From the NCBI GenBank assembly GCA_050732575.1, contig JBOHRF010000022.1, forward strand, positions 1 through 34,881: a stretch of 34,881 nucleotides of DNA, in the 5' to 3' direction. The stretch comes from JBBDWZ01 sp050732575 (GTDB lineage Bacteria > Gemmatimonadota > Gemmatimonadetes > Longimicrobiales > RSA9). Positions 7,778 to 15,897 of this stretch are shown here, in pieces (position 1 is the stretch's first letter; every line of letters begins with the position of its first letter). The notes beneath the pieces were generated by a model. It worked only from the letters and a program-made list of their open reading frames with translations. It searched no databases and was not told the DNA's origin. Made by a program: the position numbers and the translations under genes.

Positions 7778-8602
7778 ATGACGATGCCTGCGGTTGGAGT
7801 CGAACCTCACGTACACCCGACGCACGACCAGGAGGTCGCGCGCCTGGCCCTGCAACATCAGGTCTGGCGGCCGCGCGCGTTGGATGCCTGGAGGCGAGCC
7901 GATTTCGGCGAGGGCCAGACCATTCTCGATGTGGGCTGTGGGCCCGGCTACGCGGCGCTCGATCTGTCGGAAATCGTGGGTCCAATGGGATGTGTGGTCG
8001 CCATCGATGCGTGCCAGCACTTTCTCGATATGCTGGAGGAGCAGTGTTTCCAGCGCGGTATCCAAAACATCGCGCCGCTCCGACTCGATCTTGACAATGC
8101 CTGTTTGCCGGTGCAGGCGGACGGCGCGTGGTGCCGGTGGGTGTTCGGTTTCCTGCAGCGGCCTCGTCAACTTCTGGAGCAAATCTCCGATGTGCTAAAG
8201 CCAGGTGCCGTGCTGGTTCTGCACGAGTACTTCGATTACTCCACCTGGCGCGTGGCACCGCGCTCCACTCAACTCGAGGAGTTCGGGCGACTCGTAGTGG
8301 AAGATTGGCGCGCAACGGGCGGGGACCCGGACATCGGGTTGCAGCTGGCCGAGTGGTTGCCAGATCTGGAGTTCAGCATTGCCAGCGTTCACCCCGTCAT
8401 CGAAGTCGTGCCGCGCACCAGCTACTTGTGGGAGTGGCAACACTCGTTTCTGCACGCCGGCCTGCATCGCCTGGGCGAGGCCGGCGTCGTGACGCGCGAA
8501 CAGAGCACCTGTGTGCTGCGGGCGCTTGCCGCCGCCGAGGCTGCGCCCAACGCACTCATGGTCACGCCGGCCGTGCTGGAGGTTATCGCAGTGCGAAGGT
8601 GA
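7778..8602 (+). CDS. Class I SAM-dependent methyltransferase, copy 2
   Basis: 274 aa. It is collinear with the copy at 5242-6075. Motif I ('ILDVGCGPGYAALDLSEIVG'), 'ADGAWCRWVF', 'VLKPGAVLVLHEYFDY' and the end 'NALMVTPAVLEVIAV' are the same or nearly so. The start at 7778 is chosen because the protein from there (MTMPAVGVEP) aligns with MTMPDVGLEP of copy 1; an in-frame upstream extension to 7664 has no counterpart. Differences cluster at the N-terminus and in the last 60 residues, as expected of paralogues sharing a cofactor site and diverging in the acceptor pocket. Convergent with the DUF4157 gene. Substrate unknown. Confidence 0.8.
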   Translation: MTMPAVGVEPHVHPTHDQEVARLALQHQVWRPRALDAWRRADFGEGQTILDVGCGPGYAALDLSEIVGPMGCVVAIDACQHFLDMLEEQCFQRGIQNIAPLRLDLDNACLPVQADGAWCRWVFGFLQRPRQLLEQISDVLKPGAVLVLHEYFDYSTWRVAPRSTQLEEFGRLVVEDWRATGGDPDIGLQLAEWLPDLEFSIASVHPVIEVVPRTSYLWEWQHSFLHAGLHRLGEAGVVTREQSTCVLRALAAAEAAPNALMVTPAVLEVIAVRR

Positions 8603-8661
8603 GCCCGCCCCGGCGCTCTGATCCTGGATTGTACCAAAAGGCTGGTGTTGGCCTTGCATTC

Positions 8662-10182
8662 TCAGCGCACGTCAATCTTGATCGTGAGATTGTTGCAGGA
8701 TGGATCCAGCGTCCGCTCCGCCCGGCTGTGATGATCTCCTCCATCACCGTCGTGCTTCTTTATCGCATCCTCGTATTCAGTCTTGAAGGCCAGCAGAGTA
8801 GCGGGCAAGTTGAGCTGCTTCTGGAGTTCGTTGCTGCAATCCTGTTGAGTGCAAATGGAAACCTTGCCTTGCACCTTGCAGGGCGTGGTCGTGTCGATAG
8901 CGGCCAGTTTGGCAATGCGGTCGTGAAGCGGAACCAGATGACGTTCGAAGGCGGCGGTATTCTCGGCGACGTGTTCAGCTTCGGCAGCTGCTACTTTCTT
9001 CACCAGCTTGTCACTCGAAGGATCGCCTTTAACAATCATGTTGACTGTGCTGGTCTTGCGCCTATTCCGGCATACTTGTGAGGCTACTCCGCGCAACGCA
9101 CGCACTTCCTCAACGGTGAGGGTATCCTTCCAGCCTTCCTTAGTAGGCGGCGGAGACAGGATGCGGACTTTATGGGCGAGGCTCAGATTGATCGTGCCTT
9201 CCAGGTGACAGCGCACAACTTTGTTCTGTGCATCGGTATCGACGAATATCTTGGGCACATTGAGCAGGGATCCGAGACTCACGTTGGGGCCGGCGTCTAC
9301 GCCGTTGATTACGAGTTGGGTCAGACCCAGGGGTGCGTCGCTGACCACGCCCGACCGCTTGATGATCGTGGTTGGGTTCTCGATCACCGGGGAAGGAACT
9401 CTTATCTCAACCTTACGCTGTAGTCGCAGTCGGCTGGCGGGCAGGCGCTGAACCGCGGCATTCTCGTCAATTCGTGACGCTGGTGCGCTTTCCGTTGACG
9501 TTTCAGCATCACCTGATTCCTCCTCTTCCTCCTCTTCCTCCGCCAACCTGACATCAGAGGCATCGACCAGCGTCATCCGCGCGGGCGCGTCCTCCGGCGG
9601 TTCCGCGATCCGCTGCGCAATCGACTCTGCTTCGCGTTCGAACAGATCGTCGACTGGACCGACTTCCATGCGTTGCACTGCAGCACGTGCTGATCCCTGC
9701 TGCTGTATCGTGTGCACCAGTTCGTGGACCAGGAGACGCCGGCCCGGCGCGGAGCGCGGTGACCACTGTCCGGGTGCGAATGCGATGTGCGAGCCTATCG
9801 TGTACGCGGCCGCTCCCACCTGAACAGCAGATCGGCCCGCCTCTGCGTCTGCGTGGATGCGCACGTGCGCCAGGTTGTGGTTGAGCCGGTCCTCGAAATG
9901 GCTCCGCAGATCACTATCTAGCGGACGCCCCGGAGCGCGCAGCGCGGATTCGACGGCCAATAGCGCGTCCGGCTCGACGCCGGAGCGATCGCGATCGCGC
10001 CGCATCTGCAACCGTCGCCGCTTGCATTCCGGGCACGCGCCTCCGCACGCGCACCGTTGCAACATCATGGGCGCTGTGCCGATCGGAATGGCGCTATAAG
10101 GCCGGGCAGGCTTAACGGCGTGGGCCGACTCGCCGTTGGCACCATGCTTTGTTTGTGGAGCCGCGATCCGGGCTGTGCCCAT
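8662..10182 (-). CDS. DUF4157 (eCIS-core-type) protein with zinc-peptidase motif and unknown C-terminal domain
   Basis: 506 aa. A Cys cluster (C44, C46, C50, C53) follows 'LQR', as is usual in this family. The DUF4157 domain spans about residues 82-172 ('RPLDSDLRSHFEDRL', 'HVRIHAD', 'AYTIGSHIAFAPG') with the HELVH zinc-binding motif at 153-157, then 'QQ' and Ala-rich sequence. A Glu run (about residues 212-222) and a Ser/Thr-rich linker separate it from an unrecognised C-terminal domain (about 260-506) with several Cys residues. Family members are often found with extracellular contractile injection systems, or occur alone as multidomain, probably secreted proteins. No injection-system genes are present here. 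GGCGAGG supports the ATG at 10182. Confidence 0.75.
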   Translation of the reverse strand: MGTARIAAPQTKHGANGESAHAVKPARPYSAIPIGTAPMMLQRCACGGACPECKRRRLQMRRDRDRSGVEPDALLAVESALRAPGRPLDSDLRSHFEDRLNHNLAHVRIHADAEAGRSAVQVGAAAYTIGSHIAFAPGQWSPRSAPGRRLLVHELVHTIQQQGSARAAVQRMEVGPVDDLFEREAESIAQRIAEPPEDAPARMTLVDASDVRLAEEEEEEEESGDAETSTESAPASRIDENAAVQRLPASRLRLQRKVEIRVPSPVIENPTTIIKRSGVVSDAPLGLTQLVINGVDAGPNVSLGSLLNVPKIFVDTDAQNKVVRCHLEGTINLSLAHKVRILSPPPTKEGWKDTLTVEEVRALRGVASQVCRNRRKTSTVNMIVKGDPSSDKLVKKVAAAEAEHVAENTAAFERHLVPLHDRIAKLAAIDTTTPCKVQGKVSICTQQDCSNELQKQLNLPATLLAFKTEYEDAIKKHDGDGGDHHSRAERTLDPSCNNLTIKIDVR

Positions 10183-10599
10183 GCAGACGTCCTCGCCGCC
10201 GCAGGCAAGCTTCTGGGAGGGAGCGCCATGCCAGGCGATGCAGACCGCCGGCGCGCTGGGGGGTGAAGGTATTTCGGTGGGTGGACAGGGTCAAATGGGA
10301 TGGGCGGACGGCGGACAGCCATGCGACTGCCGGAATCCGAGCCGATCCAGCACATTCTGCAAAATCTCTGGCAATTTTGTACGCACCGAGGGCCACAGGT
10401 TTGGGCGAGACCGCGCGCAAGTTGCGGCAGAATCGAGGCACCCACGGGTTGACCGAACTGGGCCCGCGAATTGCCACGCGCGTAGGCGCACAACATTCCC
10501 TCGTTCGCACACCCGGCCGACGAGCGGCCACCCCCACAATCGAATAACCCAGTTGCCCGGCCCGTTAGGGGCCAGGCCGTGACACATGTAGGAGCAATC
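10183..10599. other. Gap between divergent DUF4157 and coiled-coil genes
   Basis: About 417 bases without a supportable gene. Frames are open on both strands but show no domain, no good ribosome site and no consistent coding character. It presumably holds both promoters; no convincing -35/-10 pair stands out. Confidence 0.4.
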
Positions 10600-13260
10600 A
10601 TGGCGAAGCTGCTCAAGGATTGGCTCGGTAACGGTTCCCGAGATCAGGAACTCACGGACGAGATGCGCAATGTACTGCGCGAGATCCGGCAGGAGCGCGG
10701 ACTCTGTGAGGCACTGGTCAAGAGTGCACGCGCATCCATCACTCGGATTCAAGAGCTGAGCGAGCCGATCGCCAAGGCGGAAACCGATATGGAAGCGGTG
10801 GCCGGGCGATTGACCGGTCTGGAAAAGCGGCTGGTCTCCTTCGAGCGGCTGACAGCGCAGTTGCAGAATCTGGACGAAACGGCGGAGCGGCTCTCGCAAT
10901 ACCAGCGACAGGCGGACGCGCGCATAGCCCATGCGTCCGAGGATGCGCAGCGGATTCGCTCGCTGATCGAAGAATTGAGTCACAAGGTGGACCTGGCGCT
11001 GGACGTGAAGGAGAGACTGGGTTCGTTCCTGGAGTTGGAGACGCCGCTCCGGCAGATGCAATCCGATACTGAGCAGGTGCGCCGGCAGGTGGAAGGCACG
11101 AACGAGCAACTGACGCGCATCCGGGAGCAGCACGATCGAGTGATGCATGCGCACAAGGATGCCCTGGTCAAGATGGATGCCTTCGATCGCCGGCACGAAG
11201 ACCTGGCGCGCTCGGTTCAGGACAAGGAGCGACGCGTAGCGGGCGTTGAGCAGTCGCTGCGCGGACTGAACGATGTTCAGCAACATGTGGAAGAGACCCG
11301 GCGCGGGCTCACCACTCTGAAAGCCTTGGGCGACTATGTCACGCAGAAGACGTCTGCGCTGGAAGCACAGCGTGAGGTAGTGGAGCGCGCGGTGGCGCGC
11401 GCCGACCAGCTGGATCAGTCCATGCGCCAGATCGACACCGGTGTCCGGCAGCAGCAGGCCAATGCCAGCACATTGGCGGCCATGCAGGAGCAGACTGCAA
11501 CGCTGCAGTCCCTGCATGAAGCCGTGCTGCAGCGGTCGCGCGAGCTGGACAGGGTCCAGCGGGAGAGTGACGATCAGGTCCGGTCCATGCAGGCGGAATT
11601 GACCGGTGCACGCGAAGATGTACGCCAGAGCGTGGAGCGGTTCGACTTCGAGAGCAAGGGACTGGAATCGGTCAGCCAGCGCGTGTCAGACTTGCGCAAT
11701 GTTGTGAGCGAATCCGAGGCACGTTTTGCCGGCCTGAATGAATCGAATCAGGCGGTGGCACAGCTGAATGCGCAAACGGAAGTGTTGACTGCACGTCTCC
11801 AAGCGCTGGTGGCCGAGGTCGGCAGCCTGGCTGAAGAAGCGCGCAAAGTCGAAGCGCTGCGCCGTGACCTGGATGAGGTTGCCAGCGAGACCGATGAGCT
11901 GGTCGAACAGACGGCGCGCATTGAAGAAGCACGGCCCGCCGTGGAGGATGCGCTGCGCGACTTCGAGCACTTGCGCGGCGCACACGCACTGGTCAAGGAC
12001 GCGTTGGAACGCACCCAGATGGCTTCTGTGGAGATCTCGCGCGTGCGTGAGGAACAGTCGGATACCAAGTCGTGGCTGACTAGCGTGCAGAGCTCGCTGG
12101 GCGAGCTGAGCGAACAGGTGGGTGAGCTGCGCAAGCTGGCGCCTACCGTGGAATTCGTGCAAAAGCAAGTACAGCGTGTCAACGAGTCTACGTCGGCCAT
12201 TGAGTCGCGCCGCGATTTCATTGAAGACATGCACCGCCGCATGGCGGAACTGAGCGCACAAGGCGCAACGATCGACGAGCGCGGCCGCGAACTGCAAACG
12301 CGCATGGAGGCGGCAGAACAGCGCTTCGTTCGGCTGTCCGAACACGCCGAGGAGGCGGAACGTCTGGGTAAAGCGGTGAGCGCGCTCTCTTCCGGGTTGC
12401 AGGAGGCGGAACGCGACGCCGGTGAGATCGGCAAGAACGTGGCCGCACTCGAGGCGCGCTGCGAATCCGTGGAACGGCTGGCCGAACGGATGCGAGCGTT
12501 GCGGCAGGAGCTGGATCAGCGGCAAAACGCGCTCGAGGCGGCAGCCAAGGACCTGAACCGTGCTTCGGAACTGCGCCAGGAAGCGGCCGCGGCCGCGCAA
12601 GAGCTGGACGAGCGCGCCAAGCGGCTCTCTACGGCGCTTTCTTCGGCCGATCGCCAGGTCACACGTGTCGACGGACTCTCGTCGCAGCTCGAGGAACGCG
12701 CATCCGGCCTGCGGTTCGTGGAAAAGCGTCTCGGTCAGTTCGAAGAGCGCCTGGCTAAATGGCAGCTGGTCGAGCAAGATGTGGCGCGCTCACTGGAGCA
12801 ACTGGCCGCGCGGCAGAGTACGGTCGACGCCTTGCAGGCCGACGTCGAGCGAATGTTCGTGATGGCCGAAAAAACGGCGGCCGATGTGCGCGCCATCACG
12901 TCTGCGCATCGCGAAGTCGAACAGGGGCGCCGTCTGCTCGACGAGGTCATGAATCAGTTGCGCGAAGTGCGCGACTCGAGCGCTACGCTGGACGAACGCC
13001 GGCGCCAGATGAACCAGGCCGAGTCTCGCCTGGCGCGCGCGGAGGCGCTGCTGATCGACGTGCGCTCCAGTCTGGAAGTGCTGCAGGGCCAGAAGGTCAT
13101 TGTCGACCACGTGCTCGAGAAGGCCGGCTCGCTGCAGTTCCTGCTGAAGCAGGCGGAGGCCATGATCGAGAGTCTGCGCGAGGAGCGGGATGTGACCACC
13201 CGGCTGCGCGCCGCAGTGGCGTCCGTCCAGGACGATTCCGAAGACAGCCAAGTCGCATGA
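10600..13260 (+). CDS. Large all-coiled-coil protein without ATPase domain
   Basis: 886 aa from the ATG at 10600, chosen because TAGGAG lies five bases upstream; the frame also opens at a GTG at 10579. Almost the entire protein from residue 15 onward is heptad-patterned and rich in Glu, Arg, Gln, Leu and Ala, with few Pro or Gly breaks. It resembles the arms of SMC or myosin-like proteins but has no Walker A/B motif, hinge or membrane segment. The N-terminal 'MAKLLKDWLGNGSRDQ' is the only non-heptad block and could be a docking motif. A cytoplasmic scaffold or filament is plausible; the function is unknown. It is convergent with a two-component system, with 31 bases between stop codons occupied by a palindromic word array. 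Confidence 0.8.
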   Translation: MAKLLKDWLGNGSRDQELTDEMRNVLREIRQERGLCEALVKSARASITRIQELSEPIAKAETDMEAVAGRLTGLEKRLVSFERLTAQLQNLDETAERLSQYQRQADARIAHASEDAQRIRSLIEELSHKVDLALDVKERLGSFLELETPLRQMQSDTEQVRRQVEGTNEQLTRIREQHDRVMHAHKDALVKMDAFDRRHEDLARSVQDKERRVAGVEQSLRGLNDVQQHVEETRRGLTTLKALGDYVTQKTSALEAQREVVERAVARADQLDQSMRQIDTGVRQQQANASTLAAMQEQTATLQSLHEAVLQRSRELDRVQRESDDQVRSMQAELTGAREDVRQSVERFDFESKGLESVSQRVSDLRNVVSESEARFAGLNESNQAVAQLNAQTEVLTARLQALVAEVGSLAEEARKVEALRRDLDEVASETDELVEQTARIEEARPAVEDALRDFEHLRGAHALVKDALERTQMASVEISRVREEQSDTKSWLTSVQSSLGELSEQVGELRKLAPTVEFVQKQVQRVNESTSAIESRRDFIEDMHRRMAELSAQGATIDERGRELQTRMEAAEQRFVRLSEHAEEAERLGKAVSALSSGLQEAERDAGEIGKNVAALEARCESVERLAERMRALRQELDQRQNALEAAAKDLNRASELRQEAAAAAQELDERAKRLSTALSSADRQVTRVDGLSSQLEERASGLRFVEKRLGQFEERLAKWQLVEQDVARSLEQLAARQSTVDALQADVERMFVMAEKTAADVRAITSAHREVEQGRRLLDEVMNQLREVRDSSATLDERRRQMNQAESRLARAEALLIDVRSSLEVLQGQKVIVDHVLEKAGSLQFLLKQAEAMIESLREERDVTTRLRAAVASVQDDSEDSQVA

Positions 13261-13266
13261 ATTGAG

Positions 13267-13300
13267 AACCGGATGAACCGGATGAGGCGACTCATCCGGT
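13267..13300. terminator. Word-array hairpin between coiled-coil gene and response regulator gene
   Basis: The word AACCGGATG occurs twice in tandem (13267-13275, 13276-13284). ACCGGATGAG (13277-13286) then pairs perfectly with CTCATCCGGT (13291-13300) across a GCGA tetraloop. The right arm forms the last codons and stop of the convergent response regulator gene. It is a probable bidirectional terminator or 3'-end element, and uses the same word as the array at 25349. Confidence 0.6.
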
Positions 13301-14011
13301 GAGACCGGCACTCCCGGTTGGATCCAGCCGATAGCCGGCTTTGCGCGCAGTGAGCAGGTAACGCGGCTGGGCGGGCTCGTCTTCCAGCTTGCCGCGCAGA
13401 ATAGCGATGTGCGCATCCACCGTGCGCGTGGGCACGGCGCGCTTGTAGCCCCAGACTTCACGCAATAGCTCTTCCCGGCGCACCACAGACCCACCGCTGC
13501 GCAACAGGTAGTGCAGCAGATCGAACTCCTTGGGACTCAACTCCACGAGCTTTCCGTTGCGTGTTACGGAACGCGTAGCCACATCCACCTGGATCTGACC
13601 GAACGAGTAGGTCTCCGATTCCTGCTCGGAGCGCCGATTCGATCGATGGGCGCGGCGCAACATCGATTCCACTCGCGCCAGCAACTCGAGCACACCAATC
13701 GGCTTGACCGCATAGTTGTCTGCACCCAACCGAAAGCCCTGCACCTTATCTACCTCTTCCCCGCGGGCGCTCAGGATCAGCACCGGCATCTCATGGCCTT
13801 CTGCTCGCATCATGCGCAGCACGTGAAAGCCGTCCAGGCGAGGAAGCATGAGATCGAGCACGACCAGATCGGGTGTGGTGGACCGTATGCAGACCAGTCC
13901 GTCCATTCCATCCAGCGCTACATCCACATCGTAGCCCTCGATCTCCAAACTGCGACGTAATCCGAGGGCCAGATCAGTGTTGTCCTCGATCAACAGAATG
14001 CGAGCGCTCAT
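13292..14011 (-). CDS. OmpR/PhoB-family response regulator
   Basis: 239 aa. The receiver domain (1-120) has acidic residues E9/D10, phosphoacceptor D53 ('VVLDLMLPRLDG'), S81 at the switch Thr/Ser position and K103 in 'AVKPIG'. The winged-helix DNA-binding domain occupies about 138-232 ('LVELSPKEFDLLHYLLRSGG', 'VVRREELLREVWG', 'RTVDAHIAILRGKLE'). Its ATG overlaps the stop of the histidine kinase gene by four bases (ATGA), so the pair is translationally coupled and cotranscribed. It is a phosphorylation-controlled transcription factor whose targets are not evident. Confidence 0.92.
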   Translation of the reverse strand: MSARILLIEDNTDLALGLRRSLEIEGYDVDVALDGMDGLVCIRSTTPDLVVLDLMLPRLDGFHVLRMMRAEGHEMPVLILSARGEEVDKVQGFRLGADNYAVKPIGVLELLARVESMLRRAHRSNRRSEQESETYSFGQIQVDVATRSVTRNGKLVELSPKEFDLLHYLLRSGGSVVRREELLREVWGYKRAVPTRTVDAHIAILRGKLEDEPAQPRYLLTARKAGYRLDPTGSAGLTG

Positions 14012-15648
14012 GAATGGTCGTGCTGCGGCAGCTCGACGGTGAACCGCGTACCACGGCCGGGCGCATCCTCAATGCGCACAGCGCCGTTCATGCGCTCGAT
14101 CAAGTCACGCACAATGGCCAGTCCCATGCCGCTGCCGGCAATGTGTGCTTCACGCTCGAGACGTTGGAACGGCTCCCACACGCGCGCGCGGTCGACACTC
14201 GGGATGCCCGGCCCCTGATCATCAATGGTGATGCGCGCTCGCTGGTCCACGGCCGCCAGACGGATGGTCACAGTCTGGCCGGGCGGCCCGTATTTGACGG
14301 CGTTGTCCAGCAGGTTGAGTAACACGCGCCGAAGTGCATTGCCGTCTACCAGCGCTTGCACGTGATCTTCGATTTGCACGGTGGTACTGACCTGGTTGGC
14401 GCGCGCCAGCAGCTCGAAGGCCTGTACCGAGTCGCGGATCAGCGGCTCGAGTGGTACTCGCTCGATTGTGAGAGCATCATGGCCGCGCGCAGACCGCGAA
14501 AAACGGAGCACGTTCTCGACCAGATGGATCAACCGGCGCGTCTCCCGCTCTACCACTTCAATGGAGTGCTGGCGTTCGCTGGCTTCGATTTTTCCCATGC
14601 GTAACAACTGTGAAAAGACCAGGATCTGCTGCAATGGCGTGCGCAGCTCGTGAGACACGCCCGAGATGAAGCGCTCGCGCAAACGCATGACCTCCTGTTG
14701 CCTGCGCAGCTGCACTACGGCCAAACCCGCGAACAACACGATCAGCAACAGGAGCAGCACTGCGAGCGGCATGCGCGAGTAGTTATAACCGCCAATTACC
14801 AATCGATACGCCACCTCAGGGCGAATGCTGACTGTGAGACGCATCTGTCCCCAGGGCTGCGGACTGATCTCCTCGCCCGTGATGGGCGAGGCGTATTGTT
14901 TTGGTGAGGCATACAATAGATGGCCGTGCGCGTCGCTCACGCGCACCGAGACCAGCGAATCGTTGGGCAACGCACCCGTGAGTGTGGGCGGCAGCACAGG
15001 CGTCCTGGCCATGGCCATGGCGAATACGGACTCTTTGTCGACATACAGGCAGTTCGATTTGGCGTACACGGCGAACGGTGTGCCCGTGGTGTCTCGTAAC
15101 ACCTGGTAGGCCAGCAAACCGGCCTGGTGCTGGTCGGCGAACAACTGACCCGTCAACCCGTCGCGCGTACTCGAGCGCGCAATCAGCGCCAGCGTGTCCG
15201 CCAGCCACCTCGTGGCAGCCGCAGGAAGCGGCGCTCCATCTACCGTCAACCTCTGGCCCGGCAGATCGAGTCGAACGTAACTGGGCGCGTGCACGCCAGA
15301 CGCAACACATCGGTTGGTTTCCGATCGGTCGCGTGTGAGCACCAGCGGAGCCGGCAGCGGCGCGCCAGTCTGCGGCGATAATGCGCGCACTGGGCCAAAC
15401 GCATAAAGCAGTCTCCGCTCCACCTCCTGGCGGGCCGCGCTCGCAATGATGAAGGCCGCAAAATTCGCGTAGTCACCAAGCGTGCGCTCCGCGGTAACCC
15501 GCTTCGACCGCTCGGCCGCCAGTGCCTGGAGCGTGAGAACACCCGCCAGGACCAGCACGAGCAGCAGTGGTGCAGCAAAACGGAGCAGTCGAATGCGTTG
15601 TTCGTCGATCTGTAGGGCCATACGAGAGGCTACTGCAACGCCGAGCAT
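14008..15648 (-). CDS. Membrane sensor histidine kinase
   Basis: 546 aa. TM1 lies near residues 22-44, a periplasmic sensor region of about 250 residues follows, TM2 is near 303-323, then HisKA with phospho-accepting H333 in 'VSHELRTPLQQ', and HATPase_c with the N box ('LLNLLDNAVKYG'), G1 ('DQGPGIP') and G2 ('GSGMGLAIV'). There is no obvious HAMP domain between TM2 and HisKA. It would phosphorylate the response regulator encoded next to it. The start could also be the internal ATG at 15621 (MALQIDEQ); neither has a strong ribosome site. It is divergent from the DUF1592/DUF1552 operon across a palindrome-filled spacer, so that operon is one possible target (inference). Confidence 0.9.
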   Translation of the reverse strand: MLGVAVASRMALQIDEQRIRLLRFAAPLLLVLVLAGVLTLQALAAERSKRVTAERTLGDYANFAAFIIASAARQEVERRLLYAFGPVRALSPQTGAPLPAPLVLTRDRSETNRCVASGVHAPSYVRLDLPGQRLTVDGAPLPAAATRWLADTLALIARSSTRDGLTGQLFADQHQAGLLAYQVLRDTTGTPFAVYAKSNCLYVDKESVFAMAMARTPVLPPTLTGALPNDSLVSVRVSDAHGHLLYASPKQYASPITGEEISPQPWGQMRLTVSIRPEVAYRLVIGGYNYSRMPLAVLLLLLIVLFAGLAVVQLRRQQEVMRLRERFISGVSHELRTPLQQILVFSQLLRMGKIEASERQHSIEVVERETRRLIHLVENVLRFSRSARGHDALTIERVPLEPLIRDSVQAFELLARANQVSTTVQIEDHVQALVDGNALRRVLLNLLDNAVKYGPPGQTVTIRLAAVDQRARITIDDQGPGIPSVDRARVWEPFQRLEREAHIAGSGMGLAIVRDLIERMNGAVRIEDAPGRGTRFTVELPQHDHS

Positions 15649-15689
15649 GACGGCAACCCGGGGCCGGCAGATTTACGGGACCTTCACAT

Positions 15690-15836
15690 GAAAGTCCGTA
15701 AGAAAAACCGTAAGAAAAACCGCAAGAGAGTAAGAGAGGAAGAAAGACCGTGTGGGAAGCAGAACCCCAGGGGATTCTTACTCTCTTACGGTTCTTCTCA
15801 CTGCCTTCCGGATTTTCTACTCCCTTCCGGACTTTC
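15690..15836. repeat. Long inverted word array in the kinase/DUF1592 divergent spacer
   Basis: The left arm repeats CCGTAAGAAAAA (15696-15707, 15708-15719), then CCGCAAGAGAGTAAGA (15720-15735). The last pairs 15 of 16 with TCTTACTCTCTTACGG (15776-15791). GAAAGTCCG (15690-15698) is exactly inverted as CGGACTTTC (15828-15836). Between them the right arm repeats CCTTCCGGATTTTC/CCTTCCGGACTTTC. The array occupies most of the 15649-15897 gap; the DUF1592 ribosome site lies after it. Confidence 0.7.
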
Positions 15837-15897
15837 CAATGCTTACGTTAAGACCGGGTGCAGGGCCGCAGGACCGTCAGGTCGTTCGGAGGCCGCC

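Noticed and set aside
8662..10182. Part of an extracellular contractile injection system locus
   Set aside because: No sheath, tube, baseplate or AAA+ ATPase genes flank it; DUF4157 proteins also occur alone.
10136..10582. Small Cys-containing ORF on the plus strand before the coiled-coil gene
   Set aside because: It overlaps the start of the DUF4157 gene in antisense, lacks a ribosome site and has no family-like pattern.
10291..11517. A 408-residue open frame antisense to the coiled-coil gene
   Set aside because: It mirrors the coiled-coil gene's GC-rich codons, has no domain or ribosome site, and the sense frame is clearly coding by heptad pattern and start context. The same applies to 11686-12777.
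10600..13260. SMC or chromosome-segregation ATPase
   Set aside because: No Walker A or B motif or hinge; only coiled coil is seen.
15688..15897. Basic N-terminal extension of the DUF1592 protein
   Set aside because: The frame runs through the inverted word array; the ATG at 15898 has a good ribosome site and starts a signal peptide.
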